Source: Bacillota bacterium (GTDB taxonomy: Bacteria > Bacillota > Sulfobacillia > JAJZYS01 > JAJZLH01). From it: 64,000 nt of DNA. The notes beneath the pieces were generated by a model. That model did not search any database. It was not told where the DNA came from and saw nothing but the letters and a program-made list of their open reading frames with translations. Position numbers and translations under genes: made by a program. The stretch covers positions 62,001-126,000 of the forward strand of contig JAJZLY010000008.1 in the NCBI GenBank assembly GCA_021850485.1. The letters run 5' to 3'. Positions 57,846 through 64,000 of the stretch are shown here, in pieces. Numbering within the stretch: the stretch's first letter is position 1; every line of letters starts with the position of its first letter.

Positions 57846-58202
57846 TCACTCCTTCGCGGGCTGGGCGATGCCAATCCAGGACAAAACCTGGCAGACAAAA
57901 TAAGCGATCAAGAAGACAGCGGCGGTACCGATACTGAGGTGGGGGCCGAGCACAATCACGGCGAGGGCGACCAGGGCGAAACGCGACGAGGTGTTGAAGG
58001 CCATCTGCCAAGCGGAGCGCTTGGGAGGCGTACCTCTCAGGCCGCGCAACCGGATTGCCAGCAGTGCCTGTCCGAGGACACTCACGCCGGCTCCAAGGGT
58101 GGCCGCTTCTGCCTGCGATTGGCCTGTGAGAACATACCACAGGCCCACCGAAAAGAGAACTAACCAAGGGCAGATCTTGATCAGCCGCCTGGAGCGGCTC
58201 AC
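57846..58202 (-). CDS. ATP synthase subunit I-like protein
   Basis: This 118-residue protein has three or four membrane helices and matches the ATP-synt_I family by position, hydrophobic layout and TSSRFALVALAVIVLG. AtpI chaperones c-ring assembly. GTG start at 58202 overlaps the stop of the preceding gene as GTGA; stop 4 bases before atpB. Confidence 0.7.
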   Translation of the reverse strand: MSRSRRLIKICPWLVLFSVGLWYVLTGQSQAEAATLGAGVSVLGQALLAIRLRGLRGTPPKRSAWQMAFNTSSRFALVALAVIVLGPHLSIGTAAVFLIAYFVCQVLSWIGIAQPAKE

Positions 58203-58462
58203 CTGTCGGGTCCGCTTTGGCGCAAGCCGGTGCGGATGGTGACGACTAGGGCGACCGCCATGCCACCCAAAAGCCCGACCACGGTCAGGATATAGCCGGT
58301 GCCAAGGCGCTGGTCCAGCCAGCGGCCCACAAACAGCCCGCCGACCAGGGCCACGGCCCAGGTCACACCCAGCGACATGCCGCTTGCGCCCAAGCCGCCA
58401 CCAGCCGGTCTAGACTTGAAAGCCCCCACCTCCTCAGCTTGGGAGGGTCGTCGCCAGATCAA
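58199..58462 (-). CDS. AtpZ-like protein (AtpZ/AtpI family)
   Basis: This 87-residue protein has two C-terminal membrane helices (about 32-48 and 57-77) with GGLFVGRWLDQRLGTG, typical of the AtpZ/AtpI family. Such proteins help the ATP synthase assemble or carry magnesium. The TTG 58462 start overlaps the wecB stop as TTGA; GTG at residue 12 is an alternative. Confidence 0.7.
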   Translation of the reverse strand: MIWRRPSQAEEVGAFKSRPAGGGLGASGMSLGVTWAVALVGGLFVGRWLDQRLGTGYILTVVGLLGGMAVALVVTIRTGLRQSGPDR

Positions 58463-59607
58463 TTCTGGGGTAGCAATCCGGCTATGGCGGGCGAATAGGG
58501 AGCAGGCGGCGCATCGGTCAAGCCCATGGTATGGGCCAGCCCGGCGACCACCCGGCTGGCCGCCCGACCGTCGCCGTAGGGGTTGATGGCGCTCGCCATC
58601 TGCTGGTAGCGGACAGGGTCGGTGAGGAGCACCTGCACGGCCTGGCGCACCTCTTGCCGGCTCGGATCAACCCGCCACACGGTGCCGGCAGCTACTGCCT
58701 CTGGCCGCTCGGTACGCCGACGCACCAGCACCACTGGCACACCCAGCGCCGGAGCCTCTTCCTGGGCGCCTCCGGAGTCAGTGACCAATAAGGTGGCAGA
58801 CTCCAGCAGGGAGATCCACTGGGGGTAGCCCGGCGGTTCGATCATCTGCACGCCGCTTCGCCCAGCGAAGGCCGCCGCCAGTGGAGCCTGGACGTTGGGA
58901 TTGGGATGGACCGAGATCACCATGCGCAGCCCCGGTCGACTGGACAGCACCTCGGCCAAGCCCGCAAAGACCTCAGCCAATGGCTCGCCGAAGTTCTCCC
59001 GGCGATGGCACTCCACCACCACCAGAGGTCGATCCGGTGCGCCCTGCCTGCGCCGGGCGATGGTCAACAAGGTATCAATCGCTGTATTGCCGGTGACATA
59101 GATGTGTTGGTCGGCCACGCCTTCCTTGAGCAGGTTCACCCGGGCCTGGGCCGTGGGGGCGAAGTGGGCCTGGGCCAGCTGCGCCACCAGCCGTCGGTTG
59201 GCTTCCTCTGGGAACGGATTGCTGAGGTCTCCGGTGCGTAGACCAGCCTCCACATGCCCGACTGGGATCTGGCGGTAGAAGGCAGCCAGTGCCCCCACCA
59301 ACGTGGTCGAGGTGTCACCGTGGACTAGCAGGGCGTCCGGACATTCTGTGGCAAGTGCCTGGTCCAGTCCGGCCAGGGCGCGCACGGCCAACTCGGCCAG
59401 GCTCTGATCCGGCAACATCACATCCAGGTCGACGTCCGGGCTGAGCTGGAAGTGGTCGAGCACCTGATCTAGAAGGGTGCGGTGCTGGCCGGTGGCGATC
59501 AAGCGCACGGCGAAGCGGTGATCCGCCTTCAGGGCAAGCACCACCGGCACCATCTTGACGGCTTCTGGCCGAGTGCCGATCACCACGGCAACCTTCAGCG
59601 CCTTCAC
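58459..59607 (-). CDS. wecB: UDP-N-acetylglucosamine 2-epimerase (non-hydrolysing)
   Basis: The 382-residue enzyme converts UDP-GlcNAc to UDP-ManNAc. GTRPEAVKMVPV, GHVEAGLRTGD, ECHRRENFG and TDSGGAQEEAPALG are characteristic; the binding Arg/His residues are present. Known as MnaA in Bacillus. It is coupled to the tagO gene, and the product feeds the WecG/TagA-like enzyme encoded at 38.6 kb. Confidence 0.93.
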   Translation of the reverse strand: MKALKVAVVIGTRPEAVKMVPVVLALKADHRFAVRLIATGQHRTLLDQVLDHFQLSPDVDLDVMLPDQSLAELAVRALAGLDQALATECPDALLVHGDTSTTLVGALAAFYRQIPVGHVEAGLRTGDLSNPFPEEANRRLVAQLAQAHFAPTAQARVNLLKEGVADQHIYVTGNTAIDTLLTIARRRQGAPDRPLVVVECHRRENFGEPLAEVFAGLAEVLSSRPGLRMVISVHPNPNVQAPLAAAFAGRSGVQMIEPPGYPQWISLLESATLLVTDSGGAQEEAPALGVPVVLVRRRTERPEAVAAGTVWRVDPSRQEVRQAVQVLLTDPVRYQQMASAINPYGDGRAASRVVAGLAHTMGLTDAPPAPYSPAIAGLLPQN

Positions 59608-60686
59608 GGATTCAGCTCTTGCGGTCGGTCGGCCGGCGCTTCCTCACTCGGCGTCTGGTGGGGTGCTTCGGGCATGGTGAACAGGCCCCAGCGCCTGGCC
59701 ATCAATCCGGTGGCCACAATCACCAAAAGACCGGTGCCTAAGATCAGCTTCGATGGGAAGCGCACCACCAGCACCGCCAGAGCGCCAAACAGAGCGGTGA
59801 TCAGATACAGGCTGATCACCGCCCGGCGCTGGCCGAAGCCGCGCCCGAGCAGGCGGTGGTGGATATGGTCGCGGTCCGCTTGGCCAATAGGCTGGCCCAG
59901 CCGGACCCGGCGGACGATCGCAAAGCCGGTATCGAAAATGGGCAGCGCCAAAGCGATCAGCGGGGCTGCCAGGGTGAGGGCAGTGGTGTCCTTGACTGAC
60001 CCGATCACCGCAACCGCGGCCAGAGCAAAGCCCAGCAGCCCGGAGCCGACGTCGCCCATGAAGATCTTGGCTGGCCAGAAATTGTAGATCAAAAACGCCC
60101 CAGCCGCCCCCACCACGGCCAGAGCGATCACCGCCACGGCCGCCTCCTGGCGGATCATCGCCACCATGGTCATGGCCCCAGCCACGATCACGGCGATCCC
60201 GCTGGCCAGACCATCCAAACCGTCGATCAGATTGACGATGTTGATCACCGCCACCACCCAGACCACGGTCAACGGGATGCCCAACCAGCCCAGCTGCACA
60301 CCGGCGCCAAAGGCCACAAACGGGTTTGTGAGCAAAGAGACGGCTCCGCCCAAGCCGGCAAACACTGCGCCCGCCACCAGTTGGCCTACGAGCTTGAGCT
60401 TCCAGCTCAGCCCCCAGATGTCGTCGATCAGGCCCACTGCCACGATCACCAATCCACCGGCGAAAAAACCGCCGAGCGGCGTACCGAGCGGGATCGCCAA
60501 CAGAGCCGACGTGCCCAAGATGGCGATCGCCATCGGCACGCCGCCCAAAGTTGGCACCGGCTGCGGATGGATGTGCCGGCCGCCGGGAGCCTTCAATAAT
60601 CCCCAGCGCCGGCTGAGCACGGCCATGATCGGTGTTGCCACCACAGCGACCACAAAGCTGAGGCCAAAGGCCTCGGCCAGAATCAT
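59604..60686 (-). CDS. tagO: undecaprenyl-phosphate GlcNAc-1-phosphate transferase (TagO/WecA)
   Basis: The 360-residue membrane enzyme has about ten helices. Motifs PTLGGVPM, GLIDDIWGL with the Mg-binding Asp pair, NLIDGLDGLASG, FMGDVGSGLLGF and DRDHIHHRLL place it in the GT-MraY superfamily. It starts the lipid-linked wall polymer. The wecB start overlaps its stop. Confidence 0.9.
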   Translation of the reverse strand: MILAEAFGLSFVVAVVATPIMAVLSRRWGLLKAPGGRHIHPQPVPTLGGVPMAIAILGTSALLAIPLGTPLGGFFAGGLVIVAVGLIDDIWGLSWKLKLVGQLVAGAVFAGLGGAVSLLTNPFVAFGAGVQLGWLGIPLTVVWVVAVINIVNLIDGLDGLASGIAVIVAGAMTMVAMIRQEAAVAVIALAVVGAAGAFLIYNFWPAKIFMGDVGSGLLGFALAAVAVIGSVKDTTALTLAAPLIALALPIFDTGFAIVRRVRLGQPIGQADRDHIHHRLLGRGFGQRRAVISLYLITALFGALAVLVVRFPSKLILGTGLLVIVATGLMARRWGLFTMPEAPHQTPSEEAPADRPQELNP

Positions 60687-60746
60687 GCGCTGGCCCTCAC
60701 GGCCGCCGGGCGCACCGGCAGTCGGGCGGTCGGTCGGGTCAGGCCA

Positions 60747-61082
60747 CTAGCCGTCAAGCGCTGCATCTGCCTCCAGATATCCCTTTCGACGCAACTTGTC
60801 GAGGTGGGCCTGGCGCATCTCGGCCACATCCATACCATAGTCCTTCTCCAACACGAACATCATGGTCACCGCGGTCTGGGCAACGTCCAGCAGTTCGGCG
60901 GCCACGTGGGTCAAAGCGGCGTCTTCGCTCCAGCGCTGGCGTTCGCCAGAGAGCCCGCGCACCTTGCCGATGGCAGCGCCGAGCTCGCCGGCCTCCTCCA
61001 TCAATTTGAGCGCCGTCGACTCGAGCGTCGGCACCAGTCCATTCAACCGGGGCAGTTCAAGCCCCTTGTGATCCGTCCCCAC
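60747..61082 (-). CDS. MazG-like nucleotide pyrophosphohydrolase
   Basis: The 111-residue protein has the helical MazG fold with metal-binding acidic residues in KLMEEAGELGAAI and AAELLDVAQTA. It probably hydrolyses a nucleoside triphosphate. GTG start at 61082 overlaps the end of the deaminase gene by 26 bases. Small, single-domain form. Confidence 0.78.
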   Translation of the reverse strand: MGTDHKGLELPRLNGLVPTLESTALKLMEEAGELGAAIGKVRGLSGERQRWSEDAALTHVAAELLDVAQTAVTMMFVLEKDYGMDVAEMRQAHLDKLRRKGYLEADAALDG

Positions 61083-61563
61083 TGCCTAGGTCAGCCTCCT
61101 CCTGGATCTCATAGCCGCCGTCCGGCCGCGCCTCAGCGCGCAGCAGATGAATACCGGCCTCTTGCAGAATACGAGCCGAGTGCCGGTCCGGATAGGGGGC
61201 CAGATAGACCACCCGCTCAACCCCAGCCTGGATCATGGCCTTGGCGCAGGTAACACAGGGGAAGTCGGTGGTGTAGACGCTGGCCCCTTTTGAGCTGACA
61301 CCCTCCCAGGCGCACTGGATGATGGCGTTGAGCTCGGCATGAACCGCCCGCACACAGTGCCCGTCCTCCATCAAACAGCCCACGTCGTCGCAGTGCGCCG
61401 CACCGCGCACCGCCCCATTGTACCCGGTGGCGATCAGGCGTTGGTTCTTGACCATCGCCGCCCCCACCCGACGGCGCGGGCAGGTGGAGCGACCGGCGAC
61501 CAAGCGCGCCATGTCGACATAGTAGTCTTCCCAGCTAGGGCGCCGTCCGCGATTTTCTACCAT
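61057..61563 (-). CDS. dCMP deaminase (ComEB-like)
   Basis: The 168-residue zinc enzyme has the cytidine/deoxycytidylate deaminase motif HAELNA with catalytic Glu, and PCVTCAK supplies the Cys ligands; NGAVRGAAHCDDVGC is typical of dCMP deaminases. It makes dUMP for thymidylate synthesis. Confidence 0.9.
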   Translation of the reverse strand: MVENRGRRPSWEDYYVDMARLVAGRSTCPRRRVGAAMVKNQRLIATGYNGAVRGAAHCDDVGCLMEDGHCVRAVHAELNAIIQCAWEGVSSKGASVYTTDFPCVTCAKAMIQAGVERVVYLAPYPDRHSARILQEAGIHLLRAEARPDGGYEIQEEADLGSGDGSQGA

Positions 61564-62117
61564 GTCAACTCCCGGGGCCGCTCGTGGGCAGCGCGGTCAC
61601 CGCCGATCAGCTTTGGCCGTGCGAAGGCGGCGGTCAACACCGCTACCCCTACCGTCTTCTGAGCCAGGCGCACCGGCGTTGCCACCGGGCGGATGTGCAT
61701 GCCGACCAGTGTTTGTCCGATGTCCAGGCCGCCGTCGGCGCAAACGGCTTCCACCAGCTGCCGGCCGGGGTCGAACAACATGGCGGCACAGGCCACGGCA
61801 CCACCGGCTCCGGGCAGCGGAAAGGCATGCACCTGGGTCAGGGCGGCCGCCTGCACCCGTCCGGCGGTCACCACCAGGGCGCGATTTAAGTGTTCGCAGC
61901 ACTGGTACGCCAGCTCTATGCCGCTCTTGGCCGCCCCCTCTTCCAGCGCCGAGACCAATTCCTTGCCTAGCTCCAGAGATGAGGCGGTGCCGATCGGCTG
62001 GCCCGCCACTTCCGAGGTGGAGCAGCCAACCACCACCAGTGCCCCAGGCTCCAATCCGGCCGCCTGCACCAGTTGCGCCAGCGCCTCCTTGGCCTGCTGG
62101 CCCACGCTCACGGCCAC
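61557..62117 (-). CDS. DUF436 family (YwlG-like) protein
   Basis: The 186-residue protein has the family motifs LVVVGCSTSEVAGQPIGT, CCEHLNRALVV and DIGQTLVGMHI of TIGR01440/YwlG. The function is unknown; homologues lie between rpiB and glyA in many Firmicutes. GTG start at 62117 overlaps the upstream fusion gene by 10 bases. Confidence 0.88.
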   Translation of the reverse strand: MAVSVGQQAKEALAQLVQAAGLEPGALVVVGCSTSEVAGQPIGTASSLELGKELVSALEEGAAKSGIELAYQCCEHLNRALVVTAGRVQAAALTQVHAFPLPGAGGAVACAAMLFDPGRQLVEAVCADGGLDIGQTLVGMHIRPVATPVRLAQKTVGVAVLTAAFARPKLIGGDRAAHERPRELTW

Positions 62118-62983
62118 TTATGCCCTTCCAGGGCACCGATCTCGGCGATGCGTCTAGCGTGACGGCCGCCTTCAAACTCTGTGTGCAAGAACTCACGCAG
62201 AGCGTCTTCTGCGACCACCGGGCCGATCAACCGCTCGCCAAAGCAGATCACATTGGCGTTGTTGTGCGCCCGGGCCAGATGCGCCGAACTGACGTCAAAG
62301 ACTACGGCGGCGCGCACGCCGGGCAGTTTGTTGGCGGCGATCGACATGCCGATGCCGGTGCCGCAGACCAAGAGGCCGACCTGGGCACGACCTTGTCCGA
62401 CCAGCGCAGCCACCACTTCAGCGAAGTTCGGATAGTCCACCGAAGTGGCGTCATGGGTGCCGACGTCCAGCACGGGGGTCGGCAGCTGCGCCAACAGGCG
62501 GTCTTTCATCTGGTAGCCGGCGTGGTCGGCTCCGGCGACAGCCTGGTAGCGGGGTCCCACCTGCTGCGTGGCAAGGCCGCTGTCGATCAGTTTGGAGATG
62601 TGCGTCATGGTGGCCTGATAGACCCGGTCGCTGGAGCCAATCGGATCCTCGACGTCCTCGCCGCTACCAGCCCATTCGCCCAGCGTCCGGACCCAGTCCT
62701 TGGCCCAAGGATAGCGCCGGATCAACTCTAGCTTTTGGCCGCGGGTCATGGCCAGCACCCAGTCCGCCCACACCATCCGCTCTACCGACGGCTCTTGGCT
62801 CGCATGTTCTGGCACGGCCAGGCCTGCCCCGGCCAGTGCCCGCCGGGCTCCCTCTGAGATGGCGGAACCAGCAGTGGCGGCCACACCCGCCGAGTCTGCC
62901 TCCACCCCTGGGTGGGCCCCAGCCAACGCCTCCGCCATCGGGCTGCGGCAGATGTTGCCGGTACAGACGAACAGTAGTCGCAC
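62108..62983 (-). CDS. fusion of low-molecular-weight protein phosphatase and RpiB
   Basis: The 291-residue protein joins two enzymes. Residues 1-140 are a low-molecular-weight phosphatase with the P-loop VCTGNICRS (Cys7, Arg13) and acid Asp113 in EDPIGSS. Residues 145-291 are RpiB, ribose-5-phosphate isomerase B, with ADHAG (152-156), CGTGIGMSIAANK including Cys208, and NNANVICFGERLIG. In Bacillus the equivalents ywlE and rpiB are separate adjacent genes. Residue 11 is Ile; YwlE has Thr there for arginine phosphatase activity, so the P-loop looks like the tyrosine type. Confidence 0.92.
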   Translation of the reverse strand: MRLLFVCTGNICRSPMAEALAGAHPGVEADSAGVAATAGSAISEGARRALAGAGLAVPEHASQEPSVERMVWADWVLAMTRGQKLELIRRYPWAKDWVRTLGEWAGSGEDVEDPIGSSDRVYQATMTHISKLIDSGLATQQVGPRYQAVAGADHAGYQMKDRLLAQLPTPVLDVGTHDATSVDYPNFAEVVAALVGQGRAQVGLLVCGTGIGMSIAANKLPGVRAAVVFDVSSAHLARAHNNANVICFGERLIGPVVAEDALREFLHTEFEGGRHARRIAEIGALEGHKWP

Positions 62984-62985
62984 GG

Positions 62986-63984
62986 TCAGTCCCCCTTACC
63001 CAGATCCACTGATGGCAGCTGGCCGGCGATGCGAAAGACGCCGCCAGCCGCCCGCCACAGTCGGTCGCGAATGGCGTGTCCGATGCCCTCAGCTGGCGGT
63101 GCGGCAACCACCAAGACGGTCGCCTTGGTCTCTAATTCTCGCATCGCCGCGAACAGCCCTGTCGCCATCGCCGCGCTGCTGGCAAAGCACCGTCCTGGCC
63201 ACTTGGTCGGGCGTCGGTCGCCTACCCACACCAGCGCCGGCACCTCGCCCGCTTGCGCCAAGACCAGGGCCCACTCGTCGATCACCTGGGCCGCCGACTG
63301 ATTCGGCCCGTCTACCAGCACCACCACCGGTATCGCCGGGCGGTAGTGCCGATAGCGGGTGCCAGGCGATGGCGCATGGCTGTCGCCAGCAGCGGTGGCC
63401 AACACCCCATATGCGGCCAGCGCCTCTGGCGAGATGGCGCCGGGGCGCAAGATCACCGGCACCTTCGCACTCAGGTCGACCACGGTGGACTCCAGGCCAA
63501 CCGTGGTCGGCCCCCCGTCCAAAATCAGCCCTACCAGCCCGGCCAGCTCGGCTGCGACATGTTGGGCGGTGGTGGGGCTCGGCCGGCCAGACAGGTTGGC
63601 CGATGGAGCGGCCAACGGCCGCTCACTTAGGGCGATCAACTGGCGGGCCACCGGATGGGCCGGCGCCCTCAAGGCGATGGTGCCGCCGCCTTGGCGGGAG
63701 CGCACCACCAGAGTGATCGGCCCCGGCCAAAAGGCCTCGGCCAGCCGCTGGCCCAAGGGGCCCAGATCACCCAACGCAGACGCCTGCGCCGCATCCAGGA
63801 CATGAACAATCAACGGGTTGTCAGCTGGCCGCCGCTTGACGGCGAAGATGCTGGTGCAGGCAGCCACGTCCAAGGCGTTGGCCGCCAGGCCGTAGACCGT
63901 CTCGGTCGGCATGCCAACCAGCCGTCCGGCCCGGATCAACCCGGCCGCCAGGGCCAGTGCCTGGGCGGTGGGAGCTGCCACCAC
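62986..63984 (-). CDS. threonylcarbamoyl-AMP synthase Sua5 (start may lie outside the window)
   Basis: The protein is of at least 332 residues: an N-terminal YrdC/TsaC domain (about 1-205; GMPTETVYGLAANAL, KRRPADNPLIVH, SANLSGRPSPTT) and a C-terminal Sua5 domain (about 225-332; SPGTRYRHYRP). It makes threonylcarbamoyl-AMP for the t6A modification of tRNA. The frame stays open to the edge of the window and GTG 63984 has no clear SD, so the true start may be further upstream. Confidence 0.92.
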   Translation of the reverse strand: MVAAPTAQALALAAGLIRAGRLVGMPTETVYGLAANALDVAACTSIFAVKRRPADNPLIVHVLDAAQASALGDLGPLGQRLAEAFWPGPITLVVRSRQGGGTIALRAPAHPVARQLIALSERPLAAPSANLSGRPSPTTAQHVAAELAGLVGLILDGGPTTVGLESTVVDLSAKVPVILRPGAISPEALAAYGVLATAAGDSHAPSPGTRYRHYRPAIPVVVLVDGPNQSAAQVIDEWALVLAQAGEVPALVWVGDRRPTKWPGRCFASSAAMATGLFAAMRELETKATVLVVAAPPAEGIGHAIRDRLWRAAGGVFRIAGQLPSVDLGKGD

Positions 63985-64000
63985 TGACGCTAGGCGCTCT

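Overview
The window looks like the chromosome of a high-GC Bacillota (Firmicutes) bacterium, not a plasmid or phage. Gene content and order support this: cdaA-ybbR-glmM-glmS with a glmS ribozyme, rapZ-yvcK-whiA, ftsEX with an M23 peptidase, secA-prfB with the programmed frameshift, a SAM-I riboswitch before metK, and a ywlC/ywlE/rpiB/ywlG-like block leading into the F-type ATP synthase genes. A sulfocyanin-like blue copper lipoprotein, the high GC and the mix of GTG, TTG and apparently rarer start codons suggest a Sulfobacillus/Thermaerobacter-like lineage. That placement is inference, not something the sequence proves.

Layout. 0-6.3 kb: tail of an unknown gene, a KimA-like permease, the sulfocyanin-like lipoprotein, an S9 peptidase, and a two-gene HTH/nucleotidyltransferase module that resembles a toxin-antitoxin pair. 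6.3-14.4 kb: two ABC-2 type exporters flanking acpS-nnr-alr, then an FAD oxidoreductase. 14.4-17.4 kb: leuS and a Met-rich membrane protein. 17.4-27.6 kb (minus strand): rapZ-yvcK-whiA, a polyprenyl diphosphate synthase, rex, a GNAT-like gene, cdaA-ybbR-glmM and ribozyme-controlled glmS. 27.6-34.3 kb: uvrB, uvrA, uvrC. 34.3-41.6 kb: prfB, csaB, wecG/tagA, ftsE, ftsX, an active M23 hydrolase, a decayed M23-like protein and a bactofilin. 41.6-48.5 kb: hpf, a GGDEF-like protein, a kinase-fold phosphotransferase, an HD-GYP protein and secA. 48.6-50 kb: metK under SAM-I control. 50-64 kb: one long, tightly packed, probably cotranscribed minus-strand block: Sua5, a phosphatase-RpiB fusion, DUF436, dCMP deaminase, MazG, TagO, WecB, the complete ATP synthase (atpZ,I,B,E,F,H,A,G,D,C), an MreB homologue and fabZ.

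How the genes fit together. GlmS and GlmM make the amino sugar needed for UDP-GlcNAc. TagO, WecB, WecG/TagA and CsaB are consistent with a UDP-GlcNAc-fed, pyruvylated secondary wall polymer. CdaA/YbbR (c-di-AMP synthesis) sits in the glmM-glmS operon, and a KimA-like potassium transporter, a known c-di-AMP target in Bacillus, is also present. FtsEX with its M23 partner, the MreB homologue and the bactofilin serve cell shape and wall remodelling. Several genes appear to start at non-standard codons (CTG, ATC) behind good Shine-Dalgarno sequences, which is the most unusual feature seen. No tRNA, rRNA, IS element or CRISPR array was found, and no gene-free stretch exceeds about 300 bases.
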